Shown here piece after piece: positions 7,369 to 15,701 of a stretch of DNA of 45,314 nt. Each line of letters starts with the position of its first letter. Position 1 is the stretch's first letter. The notes beneath the pieces are model-generated. The model did no database searches and was not told where the DNA came from. It saw nothing but the letters and a program-made list of their open reading frames with translations. Position numbers and translations under genes: made by a program. Source of the stretch: Methanobacteriota archaeon (lineage in GTDB: Archaea; Thermoplasmatota; Poseidoniia; Poseidoniales; Poseidoniaceae); assembly GCA_004195635.1 (NCBI GenBank), contig PSPT01000024.1, positions 1-45,314 on the forward strand. The letters are read 5' to 3'.

Positions 7369-7983
7369 TTAAACTATCGATGCTCCTTCATCCACCGAAT
7401 TATATGATAAGGTTTCATAAGTTGTACCGCCGCCATTGACCATAATTATCAAAATGTGTTCTTCGCCTGCAACAGGCACACATTCATCTGTGGATGGGGT
7501 GGCCCAAGCATTTGTGGTACCGACAAGTAAGTCGATCATGTACACATTACCTTGCGTGAATGGAGCAACGGTAGTTCCTGCTGCTGTTACTGCATCCAAA
7601 TCGGTTGCAGTGGTAAATGTGCCGCCGACCGTATCAGTATCTGTTCCTGCGTTATCTGCACAGACAATTGTCCAACCTACTGATACCGCAGTAATTGGCT
7701 CACTTCCTGCTGCGGTTTCAAATATCACAGTCACATCTTCAGTTGTAGCAGTTTGATCGCCAACCCAAGCGGCGATGACGGAAATTTTTCCGCCGATTTC
7801 TTGCTGCGTATCTGACCCTGTTTTCTGGGCGTTCTGCTGCAGTTTTTCACCCGTTTGGATGATAACCGCAGATGCAACTGCCGCAACCAAAATCAGAGCA
7901 ATGAATACTATCATTGCCCCAATACCTATGGATGCGACGGTGTCGCGTTCGTTCATTCTTTCATTTATTTCTATATTTTTCAT
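7369..7983 (-). CDS. Archaellin 1 (archaellum filament subunit)
   Basis: A 204-aa archaellin and first gene of the archaellin pair. The helix SIGIGAMIVFIALILVAA is shared with archaellin 2. The outer domain is different and carries two cysteines (IVCAD, DECVP) that could form a disulfide. The inferred class III cleavage is TVA|SIGIG, with Ala rather than Gly at -1 and no adjacent basic pair, which is unusual. I keep the start at 7983 because GGAGG lies seven bases upstream (AGGAGGCAAAATATG). The internal Met at residue 10 (ATG 7956) lacks such a site. A TATA-like element lies upstream at 8035-8047, suggesting this gene heads its own transcript. Confidence 0.93.
   Translation of the reverse strand: MKNIEINERMNERDTVASIGIGAMIVFIALILVAAVASAVIIQTGEKLQQNAQKTGSDTQQEIGGKISVIAAWVGDQTATTEDVTVIFETAAGSEPITAVSVGWTIVCADNAGTDTDTVGGTFTTATDLDAVTAAGTTVAPFTQGNVYMIDLLVGTTNAWATPSTDECVPVAGEEHILIIMVNGGGTTYETLSYNSVDEGASIV
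7826..7863. repeat. 38-bp exact copy shared by the two archaellin genes (copy in archaellin 1)
   Basis: Partner of 7211-7248. Base-perfect identity in a coding segment whose neighbours have diverged silently suggests recent gene conversion or nucleotide-level constraint. Confidence 0.8.
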
Positions 7984-8034
7984 ATTTTGCCTCCTTTTTT
8001 TTCTAGTATCTGAGAGTCAGTCCCTCATAATACT

Positions 8035-8047
8035 GGAATATAATAAT
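8035..8047 (-). promoter_or_regulatory. TATA-like promoter element of the archaellin transcript
   Basis: On the minus strand the sequence reads ATTATTATATTCC in the 78-base gap after the acidic-repeat gene. The distance to the archaellin 1 ATG (7983) is ~52-62 bases. Transcription starting ~25 bases downstream would give a ~30-base leader containing the GGAGG site. Assignment is by composition and spacing. Confidence 0.5.
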
Positions 8048-8061
8048 GCTAGCCGTTAGGG

Positions 8062-9594
8062 CTAAGCGATCTCCTCCTCGTCTTCACCTAAGTCATATGA
8101 GATTTTCAATGGGATTACCAAATGTGCTACTTCATCTGGAGATAATCGTTCCACGAGAGGCAGGCTAGGGGGCTCGAAATTTGGCGGCATCCAAGGTGAA
8201 ATCAAGATGTCGCGCAAAGGCTCCATGCTTCGATTTTGAATGCGCATCATACATTTTACAATGCCTTGACGAACTGAATAGCCTGAAATTATGGATAGTT
8301 TGCGAGAAAGTGGCATTGATTCTAGTCCATGACGGGATTCAGGGGTAGCATGGAATTTGACATGAATAAATCCGCCCGGTGGCAGACCTGGCACATCCAT
8401 AACATCGGGCACACAGGTCCAATAATCTGGCATAGGAGGAAGCAGACGCATAGGTGGGATAGTCTTGTCACCATCATTTACTATTTTCACCAATAGCACC
8501 CCGTGGTCCCCACCAGCAGGCCAGCGAGTTTCGACTCCCATCCAGAAGGAACGGAATAAGAATGGGTTTAGAGTAGATAAATCATCACCAACGAGGTCAC
8601 TTATTAATTCTTCAACCTGAGTTGCGGCGACATTGATATCGCCTTGTTCGGCAGCAGCCGTTGCAGCGCGTAAGCGCAATAGTACGACTTCTACTTCGCG
8701 AATATCAACTTGCTTTTCCATCATTAAGCGCTGAAGTAGGGCGAGGGAACGACGCAAATCTAAGACGCCTGTTGCAAGATTTTGTAATTCTATAACTGCA
8801 CGCTTCATTGTGCGCTTTGCCCCCATCAATCTGTGACCTTCGAGTTGCATTCGAGCAAGAGATAACCAATAATCAACTCCTTCGCTAATGTCTACATCAA
8901 GCCCAGTTAATTCTTGGACTCTGCGGCCAACAACGGAGTTTGCTTGCTGTACTGCTTGCTTTAATGCAGTTAAATCTGCATCACTCAACTCCCTACTGGA
9001 TTCTTCTTCACCAGCAGAAACGTCCTCTAATGCATCTTCACCTTCAGCATCCGACATATCTTCGCCAGCATCATCTTCACCAGCATCATCTTCGCCAGCA
9101 TCATCTTCACCAGCATCATCTTCACCAGCATCATCTTCACCAGCATCATCTTCACCAGCATCATCTTCACCAGCATCTTCTTCACCAGCATCATCTTCAC
9201 CAGCATCATCTTCACCAGCAGAAACGTCCTCTAATGCATCTTCGCCTTCAGCATCCGACATATCTTCGCCAGCATCATCTTCACCAGCAGAAACGTCCTC
9301 TGATGCCTCTTCGCCAGCATCATCAGTATCATCCATCATGGCATCATCAGTATCATCCACCATGGCATCATCTTCGCCAGCATCATCCAGCATGTCATCA
9401 TCTTCACCAGCAGAAACGTCCTCTAATGCCTCTTCGCCTTCTGCATCCATAGATTGAAGGCTTGATTCATCAATTGATGAATCTGAAGGAGCAACATTGA
9501 TATTATCGAGATCAACCCCAAAAATAGAAGGTATTTCTACGGAATCAGTAGTCAAGTCGTCAGAAGTAACAGAATCAGTACTCGATTTAGGCAT
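8062..9594 (-). CDS. Acidic DDAGE-repeat protein with helical and Ig-like domains, archaellum-linked
   Basis: A 510-aa protein, not recognised as a known family. It has four parts. Residues 1-45 are a Ser/Asp-rich tail. Residues ~46-195 are a low-complexity acidic tract of DDAGE, AEGEDALEDVSAGE and DDTDDAM repeats. Residues ~195-340 are a helical domain. Residues ~345-510 are two beta/Ig-like units (for example LLVKIVNDGDKTIPPM and MRIQNRSMEPLRDILI). There is no signal peptide or membrane helix, so it is probably cytoplasmic. The start is 9594, not the longer 9618: a perfect GGAGGTGA (9600-9607) lies five bases upstream. This ATG overlaps the end of the upstream membrane-protein gene by eight bases. 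It sits immediately upstream of the archaellins. A cytoplasmic partner of the upstream membrane protein is inference. Confidence 0.8.
   Translation of the reverse strand: MPKSSTDSVTSDDLTTDSVEIPSIFGVDLDNINVAPSDSSIDESSLQSMDAEGEEALEDVSAGEDDDMLDDAGEDDAMVDDTDDAMMDDTDDAGEEASEDVSAGEDDAGEDMSDAEGEDALEDVSAGEDDAGEDDAGEEDAGEDDAGEDDAGEDDAGEDDAGEDDAGEDDAGEDDAGEDMSDAEGEDALEDVSAGEEESSRELSDADLTALKQAVQQANSVVGRRVQELTGLDVDISEGVDYWLSLARMQLEGHRLMGAKRTMKRAVIELQNLATGVLDLRRSLALLQRLMMEKQVDIREVEVVLLRLRAATAAAEQGDINVAATQVEELISDLVGDDLSTLNPFLFRSFWMGVETRWPAGGDHGVLLVKIVNDGDKTIPPMRLLPPMPDYWTCVPDVMDVPGLPPGGFIHVKFHATPESRHGLESMPLSRKLSIISGYSVRQGIVKCMMRIQNRSMEPLRDILISPWMPPNFEPPSLPLVERLSPDEVAHLVIPLKISYDLGEDEEEIA
9017..9450. repeat. 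Higher-order repeat in the acidic-protein gene
   Basis: A longer unit beginning GAAACGTCCTCTAATGC recurs at 9017, 9221, 9290 (with one change) and 9413. It is usually followed by a CTTCAGCATCCGACATATC-type segment and then 15-bp units. This nested pattern indicates expansion by both short-unit slippage and longer segmental duplication. Confidence 0.8.
9061..9220. repeat. 15-bp tandem repeat array (encodes DDAGE)
   Basis: Roughly eleven near-perfect copies of TCATCTTCACCAGCA on the plus strand, with occasional TTCGCC or TCTTCTT variants. The unit is a multiple of three, so copy-number change would alter the length of the acidic tract without a frameshift. It is not a CRISPR: there are no unique spacers. 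Confidence 0.92.
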
Positions 9595-12500
9595 TTGATT
9601 CACCTCCTTGGTTATCATCTGTCTCTTGAGTTAGGGAAATATCAATACTTTGTCGGGCTATTTTTTGAAGCATCTTTGCAGGGTCTACTAATTCACGGTC
9701 AATACGCTCAACAGCAATTTCAGTGTCGGTGAGGAAACCATAAAGTGTGGCATATGATTTATCAATCCATGAAAGCAGACGACCTACCAATATCATTGTA
9801 CCAACAGAAATGATTAGTAGTGAAAGAATATTGATAATGTCTGGTTTCATTTGCGGAGGTATTCCCAAAATGATTGCAATAAAGCCGAGCATCGGAACAG
9901 TCAAAATAAATTTCAATTGCTTGCTGACCGAATTCAATTCTATTTGGTGATCACGGTACATTGTATTTTGACCCTTACGAGCGCGTTGATAATCTTCGTG
10001 AATTAATTGGAATTCATCGCCTGAACGCCAACTAATAATCAGTAACCAAAATATTGCTGCAAGGGTGATAAGCGGCCCAAACCAAGTCCATGTGCCAAGA
10101 TGGAAACCAAGACCAAGGCATATAAGACCAGTATAAGCTGATGCTAGACGGAACTTTTCATTACCTAAGCCAAGGCGTAAACAAACCAAAGTTAGAATAA
10201 TCATCGCAGCAAAGCCAATGAAGGTATACATGACATTTGGCGACCAGGATTCAATCGTGTTTTCTTCGGTCAAAATATTATTTTCAAGGTCATCACCATC
10301 GGCATTTAATGTCGTTAGTTGGGCCGTACAAGTAACAGGAACACTATCATCCCACCAATCTAATAATGGAGCAGTTAGGTCCCATGTCAGAGTTATTTCC
10401 TCGCGCGGAAATAGCACTGCAAACGGGTAAGTTTGTCGAGCAATTGGCACAATTCCCTCGCTACAGTCCAAGTCAACATCGACTCCAAGGGCTAAAGCGG
10501 TGCCTCCGTTTCGTAGGGTAACAAAAATAGATTGGAATTCACCCTCAACCAAATAACCTTCAGTATCAAAGCGCATGTTAGACAAATACGGGTCCGCTGA
10601 ATTGTTTAAAATGAATTGGATTGGAGCCTCAACAAAATTTGAATAACTTGCATGCTCAGCGGGATGAAATAATCTAAAGGTCAAATCCCAACCATCACCT
10701 GCATATATATTCGGCCAAACAGGAGTGGAAATACTAAATTGAAGATCATTTATCAACCATGCTTGAGCAGATGGCAGAGATATTCTTGAATGATTTGAAC
10801 TGCTATCACAATCATAACTCAAATCAAGAGGGTATGACATCCCTGCTATAATGAGGGAAAAATTCCATTCATACACCTCGCCATCTAAGGGGAGTAGCCT
10901 TTGTGCACTGCAGAATTCAATTTCATAAATAGCGTCAGTTGTTACGGTAAGAGGAATATGACTCCAATGTGCCGATTGTCCAACCTGGCCACCGCCATCT
11001 GTAGCATCAATTATTGCCGGTTCCAATTGGAAAAACCTACTCATTTGCAAAACACTTTGTAACTCTGCAGAACCGGTTACATTTGCATCTACTGGGCTAA
11101 CATCAATACTTAGCCAAGCAGCAAGATTGAGGTCGGGTTCTACCTGTGTTGCTGATACGCTAAACTGTAAGGGCACTGATTGCCCAACAGGTAGGGTAAG
11201 CGTGCTAGGCGTATTTGAATCAAATTGCCAATCCAGCGAAGGGTCAGTAGTACCTGGTTTTACCAAAGAATATGTTAATGCCACGACAATATCGGAATTA
11301 CCATTATTTATCAATAAGGCATCATAATTCCAATTACCATACCTATAGAAATATGCGTCGGAGTCCCAATTAATGGCCTCTAATTCAAATAATGCGGAGA
11401 TGGTGATTTGAGATACATCGCTCGCACTTATTGATTCATCTGCGATAGAGATTAAATCAACTGAGAAAAGATGAATATCGCCATTTGTAAGAGAATCATT
11501 TGTGCCCAAAGGAGGCACCGTAATTGTGAATGTTATTTGTTCACTTTCCCCAGTATTAAGGCTCAGGCTAGTGGGGCTAGATGTTACTGTCCACCCGCCC
11601 TCTACAATAGAGACTGGATAAACTTCCTCAAGCAAGTTACCGTTATTGGTGACATTGGCAGTTATCTCAATAACCTCACCAGGGAATGCATAAGACATTT
11701 CAGGCAAGTCAATAATAACATGATGATCTGGAATTATTGTAGCATTGATCAGCACGGATTCAGCCAGTCCAGTATCGGTTTCAACCCAAACTGTGATTTG
11801 ATGAATATCATCTGCACTTGCTTGGGAGGCAGGAGTTAAGCGAATCTTGACACTATCATTGAAGCCTGCAGGAATAAGCAGATTTTCCGATGTTTCCATT
11901 GAAAAATTGACATCTCCTGCAGCTGAATCGTCAATCCAGACGTTGAAGTTCGTTAGGAGGTTACCAGTATTATGGATAAATACTCTTGTTGAAGGTTGCT
12001 CGTAGACTGATAGATTTACTTCTTGCTCAAGAGGTGTTAGATAAAAAGCGACTCTTGGTTCAACTTGAACTACGACATTTGTCTCAAATAGCAATACTCC
12101 GGTAGCCTCATCTTGAACTCGGATTGGAATATCTTGGAAAGTTCCAGAGGGGGTATCTTCACTCGTATTGACATCAAGAGTGAAATCAGTTAGTTGCCGG
12201 TCATCATCAAGTGGCCAAGCCTCCATTTGTGCAGACAAATCACTGATTGTTGCAGAGGCAATTGTAGCGGTCCAATCATCAGGCAAACCATCTCCAATGC
12301 TCAATACAAATGAACTAACATCATTTCCAGTATTCTCAAAGGGAATTGTTAACGAAGTACTAACTCCACTTCCTACAGTATAGGGGCCCGTATCGGTTAT
12401 TACTGCTGAACGAATTGCTGGAACATGAATAATAAATTCATGAGTAACATCAGCGGCAACTACACCTGATCCAATGTGAGCCGGCCCAAGAGTTGGACTA

Positions 12501-14452
12501 GCGATGATAGGAACGGTGATTGTTCCACCGAGAGGCAATAAGTCACTTGGACCAAGAACGCCCATTACTGAATTAACTTGCTCACCTAAATCAAGAGTCA
12601 TTTGAGTTGGCGAAACGCTCGCACTCCAGCGACTTGCTTCGGATATGCCACCAGTGGAAAGAGGTGTGAAAGTGATTGTGCCGATACTTAGGTCAACATC
12701 AACAGTTTCAGCAAGATTAATTTGTAAATTGTGCCGAACTTCAATATCTAAATCAACAAAGTGTTCAATCCCCCCAGCGGCTAATCCATCTTGCACCTGT
12801 TGCTCTGTTAACCATAATTCTGTTTGATTAAGAACTGGGTCAACTGCAATAACAGGATCTACGACCATTTGAATTGTATCAATATCTGGAAGACCTCCAA
12901 GAGAAGGAATTGCTTGAAGCCACAAAGACACCACATCTCCATCACGCAACTTTGCTGCAGGGTCAAGGGGGAGGGTTAACTCTGGCGGTGTGACTTCAAT
13001 AGTTACTTGTGCAACCTCGGCTACCAGCAAGAGATCTATTGTGGGTGAAAGAATATCTATTTGCCATCCAGTTGCTGGAGTTGAAAGGTCTGCAGTTAAT
13101 GAATATCCTGTAGGGACATTTCCAGTGTTTGTCAAACTAAAGATGATTTGTTGAGTTACATCAGGTTGAACAGCAACAGGCTCTGCGGTAACCTTTGCGA
13201 GAGTTCCTTGATACAAATCTCCAGCCATAATATCAGTATGAGCGGTAATAATATATGCTTCTGCAGCGCTGGTTAAGGAAACAGAAACTCGCTCAACATC
13301 TGCCCTTACCGCGGCTATTGGCACATCAACCTCAATCACAAAGTGGTGAATCGCACCGGAAGGAATTGGGCCAACAGTAGTACCATCTGGTGAAGTTACA
13401 ACATCAACCCATCCTTCAAGATCAGTGACTGCAATAACAAAAGAGTCTGCTGAATCACCAGTATTTTGAACTCTAAAGGTCAACTCAGTTGAGCCGCCAG
13501 GCTCGACTGCTCTATCAGCTGGTGCAAATAATTCAGCAAGATAGTCGCTAAAGATAACAGTGGATGTGGGTTCAATCAGTACTGTTTGAGTGCCAGCACT
13601 TGCTGTAAAGTAAGCATTAGCCTCCATGGTATGAGAACCAGAAAGTGAAGTTCCATCAATAGTAATTGGAAGGGAAACGCCTCCTGCCAATTGAGCAAGA
13701 GTCCCAGGCTGAATATTGACAACGTTAGACCAAAAAGAAGTTGCTGCTCCACCACCTGTTGGAGTGAATTTCAATTCAACTGAAGCATCAACTGGTAACA
13801 CACCACTATTCCTCACAGTTACATCAACGGTATTGAGGCCACGAGAAAGTCGTGCTGTTGGTTGCCCCCCAAGTGGTTCGGGGAGAGTATCAGCAAGAAC
13901 TTCGCCCTCCTCTAACATAGATACATCAAACAATAATTCCTCAACATCGTTATTTGAGTTAATATCTGCACTACTTTGAATAGTAGCCGTAAGTCTTTGA
14001 TCGTCTCCTGCAGTTGCAATCCAGTCAAAGGTAGCAGGAGGCGAGGTTGCGCCTGCTGCCAAAGTACCCATGTTTAGGGTAGTAACAGTAGCAGGGGTGC
14101 CAGCAGGCCATGTATCCCAATGTTGTATTTGAACGCTATATGCCTCAGGTGCGCTATTTGTACCCAAATTGCGAACTGTAACTGAAAGTGTGTGCCCATT
14201 AGGAGCAAGTTCTGTACCTGCAAGGTTTGTGACTGAACCGCCGCTTGTAACTGTGAATTCAATGATATCAAAATCGGGGTCACCGGAGCGAGATGAGGTG
14301 GCTCCAGCAATAGGAACTACAACTTGGATGAATAGAAGTGTAACCAGCAATAAGGCCCCGCTTACAGAGGATACATTATTGGCTGCTCTTTGCTTGTGGG
14401 CTGAAACAGGATGTTTCTTAGCAAATACTTGACGGAATTGATTAAGCAGCAT
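9587..14452 (-). CDS. Giant multi-Ig membrane protein linked to archaellum genes
   Basis: About 1621 aa. A hydrophobic segment at about residues 35-55 (GALLLVTLLFIQVVVPIAGA) is a signal peptide or anchor. Then follow ~1350 extracellular residues of repeated beta-sandwich units of CARDB/NEW3 style. These have recurring phrases such as VRNLGTNSAPEAY, VQNTGDSADSF, LTNTGNVPTGY, FENTGNDVSSF and VTNNGNLLEEV. Near residues 1410-1565 are about five membrane helices, then a ~60-residue charged cytoplasmic tail. I choose ATG 14452 because GGAGGTGA (14458-14465) is five bases upstream; the longer start at 14473 lies inside the preceding gene. NxG-containing Ig units are typical of archaeal surface proteins. 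Its role is unknown; position upstream of the archaellins suggests an envelope-spanning accessory or anchor (inference). Confidence 0.85.
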   Translation of the reverse strand: MLLNQFRQVFAKKHPVSAHKQRAANNVSSVSGALLLVTLLFIQVVVPIAGATSSRSGDPDFDIIEFTVTSGGSVTNLAGTELAPNGHTLSVTVRNLGTNSAPEAYSVQIQHWDTWPAGTPATVTTLNMGTLAAGATSPPATFDWIATAGDDQRLTATIQSSADINSNNDVEELLFDVSMLEEGEVLADTLPEPLGGQPTARLSRGLNTVDVTVRNSGVLPVDASVELKFTPTGGGAATSFWSNVVNIQPGTLAQLAGGVSLPITIDGTSLSGSHTMEANAYFTASAGTQTVLIEPTSTVIFSDYLAELFAPADRAVEPGGSTELTFRVQNTGDSADSFVIAVTDLEGWVDVVTSPDGTTVGPIPSGAIHHFVIEVDVPIAAVRADVERVSVSLTSAAEAYIITAHTDIMAGDLYQGTLAKVTAEPVAVQPDVTQQIIFSLTNTGNVPTGYSLTADLSTPATGWQIDILSPTIDLLLVAEVAQVTIEVTPPELTLPLDPAAKLRDGDVVSLWLQAIPSLGGLPDIDTIQMVVDPVIAVDPVLNQTELWLTEQQVQDGLAAGGIEHFVDLDIEVRHNLQINLAETVDVDLSIGTITFTPLSTGGISEASRWSASVSPTQMTLDLGEQVNSVMGVLGPSDLLPLGGTITVPIIASPTLGPAHIGSGVVAADVTHEFIIHVPAIRSAVITDTGPYTVGSGVSTSLTIPFENTGNDVSSFVLSIGDGLPDDWTATIASATISDLSAQMEAWPLDDDRQLTDFTLDVNTSEDTPSGTFQDIPIRVQDEATGVLLFETNVVVQVEPRVAFYLTPLEQEVNLSVYEQPSTRVFIHNTGNLLTNFNVWIDDSAAGDVNFSMETSENLLIPAGFNDSVKIRLTPASQASADDIHQITVWVETDTGLAESVLINATIIPDHHVIIDLPEMSYAFPGEVIEITANVTNNGNLLEEVYPVSIVEGGWTVTSSPTSLSLNTGESEQITFTITVPPLGTNDSLTNGDIHLFSVDLISIADESISASDVSQITISALFELEAINWDSDAYFYRYGNWNYDALLINNGNSDIVVALTYSLVKPGTTDPSLDWQFDSNTPSTLTLPVGQSVPLQFSVSATQVEPDLNLAAWLSIDVSPVDANVTGSAELQSVLQMSRFFQLEPAIIDATDGGGQVGQSAHWSHIPLTVTTDAIYEIEFCSAQRLLPLDGEVYEWNFSLIIAGMSYPLDLSYDCDSSSNHSRISLPSAQAWLINDLQFSISTPVWPNIYAGDGWDLTFRLFHPAEHASYSNFVEAPIQFILNNSADPYLSNMRFDTEGYLVEGEFQSIFVTLRNGGTALALGVDVDLDCSEGIVPIARQTYPFAVLFPREEITLTWDLTAPLLDWWDDSVPVTCTAQLTTLNADGDDLENNILTEENTIESWSPNVMYTFIGFAAMIILTLVCLRLGLGNEKFRLASAYTGLICLGLGFHLGTWTWFGPLITLAAIFWLLIISWRSGDEFQLIHEDYQRARKGQNTMYRDHQIELNSVSKQLKFILTVPMLGFIAIILGIPPQMKPDIINILSLLIISVGTMILVGRLLSWIDKSYATLYGFLTDTEIAVERIDRELVDPAKMLQKIARQSIDISLTQETDDNQGGESNA
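9600..9607 (-). promoter_or_regulatory. Shine-Dalgarno deciding the acidic-protein start
   Basis: A perfect GGAGGTGA, complementary to the 16S 3' end, sits five bases before ATG 9594. It lies inside the 3' end of the preceding gene. The same motif and spacing precede the ~1621-aa gene. Confidence 0.75.
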
Positions 14453-14885
14453 TGGCATCACCTCCGCCTTCAACCGGTTCTATCCAACGATGCACAGTCA
14501 CTTTCTTTCCCTGTTTCGTCCAAGAAATCATTAATTGATTGAGAAGAGTATTATGCTCAACGGCAGAAATGCCTAGGCGTCTTCGCTCTTCCCAAAGTAG
14601 TAATTGTTCAGTCTTTGTTAATACAGAATCACGGAGATATAATTCAAGTGTTCGGCGGTAAGCGTCACGGTCAGAAATCGCATATACTAAACCATCTCCG
14701 GGGAGAGAATCAGCCCTAACATGAATTTGATTTCCAAGGTTTAGCGCCTCGTCATAAGTCAAGTTTCGGCGCTCGAGTTCAGACTGTATTTCCGAGGCAA
14801 TTTCTTGCAGTTCATATCGGGTCTTTGTCTTTTGTATCCGGCGCAGATACTTGCGGCTCTTTCTCGTCATACGAACTTGAGCCAT
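14442..14885 (-). CDS. 147-aa basic protein heading the archaellum-linked block
   Basis: Not recognised. The first ~25 residues are strongly basic (MTRKSRKYLRRIQKTKTRY). A helical segment with ELQEIASEIQSELERRNLTYDEA follows, then a region with LYLRDSVLTKTEQLLLWEERRRLGIS that looks like a helix-turn-helix-sized helical pair, and a short C-terminal tail. No signal or membrane segment. A basic N-terminus with helical remainder would fit a nucleic-acid-binding or membrane-surface protein; a transcriptional regulator of the block is possible but unproven. Its stop overlaps the start of the giant membrane-protein gene by 11 bases, so the two are co-transcribed. No convincing SD precedes ATG 14885. 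Confidence 0.7.
   Translation of the reverse strand: MAQVRMTRKSRKYLRRIQKTKTRYELQEIASEIQSELERRNLTYDEALNLGNQIHVRADSLPGDGLVYAISDRDAYRRTLELYLRDSVLTKTEQLLLWEERRRLGISAVEHNTLLNQLMISWTKQGKKVTVHRWIEPVEGGGDANAA
14458..14465 (-). promoter_or_regulatory. Shine-Dalgarno deciding the giant-protein start
   Basis: GGAGGTGA lies five bases upstream of ATG 14452 and overlaps the alternative ATG at 14458, which therefore cannot use it. It lies within the last codons of the 147-aa gene, so translation is probably coupled. Confidence 0.7.
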
Positions 14886-15098
14886 ACTTTAACGGGGAAC
14901 ATGGCGGGTTATCAAACAATCGGCGACGAGTGTAATGTTGACCCATTTGGCATTAGAAGTAATGCAGAATGAATAAAAGGCGCCTTGGAAGTAGTCATTG
15001 GTGGGAATGATACTATTTTCGGGCGCAAATTAGGTGAAAATGTCCTTTTGATGGAAATTAGGCATAAGTTGACAACCCCCCGACTTTTGCAGGGGAAT
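14886..15098. other. Divergent intergenic region
   Basis: A 213-base gap between the divergent 147-aa gene and the peroxiredoxin gene. It should contain both promoters. I see only weak A/T-rich candidates (ATTGTTTGATAAC on the minus strand, GGAAATTAGGCATAAG on the plus strand). An in-frame extension of the peroxiredoxin to 14985 exists but adds residues unlike the family. Confidence 0.4.
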
Positions 15099-15581
15099 AT
15101 GACCCCAGATACCACCCTTGAAGCCGGAGAAAAGGCACCTACTTTTTCAGTTGAAGATAGTAGCGGAATGATACATGATTTTGAGGAATATTACCGCCAA
15201 GAAAAAACCATTATTTTGTACTTTTACCCGAAGGACAATACACCAGGTTGCACCATACAAGCATGTGATTTTAGAGATAGCCTAAAGCGCTTGGAAAGTG
15301 AGAATATTATTGTCCTTGGAGTATCAAAGGATTCGGCAAACAGTCATGATAAATTCATTGACAAATATAATTTGAATTTCCCCTTGATAATAGATGAGGA
15401 TTTAAGTTTGCACAAGGCATTTGGCACATGGAGATTGAAGAAAAATTATGGCAAGGAATATATGGGTTGTGCAAGATCCACATTTGTAATTAATTCAAAG
15501 GGAATAATTCAACATGCCCTATACAATGTTAAAGCAACAGGCCATGTTGATAGAATTCTTAATCTCCTAAACCAAAATTAG
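15099..15581 (+). CDS. bcp: Peroxiredoxin of the BCP/PrxQ type
   Basis: A 160-aa thioredoxin-fold peroxidase that reduces hydrogen peroxide and organic hydroperoxides in the cytoplasm using thioredoxin-like donors. The active-site segment YPKDNTPGCTIQACDFRD has peroxidatic Cys51 and a second Cys56, the spacing of E. coli BCP. Pro44 and Thr48 of the PxxxTxxC motif are present. Further family features are VLGVSKDSANSHDKFIDKY, FPLIIDED and the late ARSTFVINSKG. I use ATG 15099, which gives the family's normal length; the longer frame from 14985 adds 38 residues without family likeness. GGGGAAT just upstream may serve as a ribosome site. Confidence 0.92.
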   Translation: MTPDTTLEAGEKAPTFSVEDSSGMIHDFEEYYRQEKTIILYFYPKDNTPGCTIQACDFRDSLKRLESENIIVLGVSKDSANSHDKFIDKYNLNFPLIIDEDLSLHKAFGTWRLKKNYGKEYMGCARSTFVINSKGIIQHALYNVKATGHVDRILNLLNQN

Positions 15582-15701
15582 TGAACCATTTGGTATTGCG
15601 CCTTCCACTCCTATGGCTCGCAATTCACCAAGGAAGCAAATCGGAATGATTTGAAAGTAAGCGAAGGGCTATTTCAATAACTATGCCGACGAGCCAATCT
15701 C

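Noticed and set aside
9061-9220. Possible CRISPR-like repeat array
   Set aside because: Units are 15 bp in direct tandem with no unique spacers, inside an intact reading frame; it is a coding repeat.
8888-9457. Plus-strand Ser/Pro/Ala-repeat reading frames and the minus-strand KMMLV-repeat frame
   Set aside because: They are other-frame readings of the 15-bp array; repetition keeps all frames open. No start signals and no independent evidence.
14985-15098. Longer N-terminus for the BCP peroxiredoxin
   Set aside because: The added residues do not resemble the family, and the 160-aa form has the normal length.
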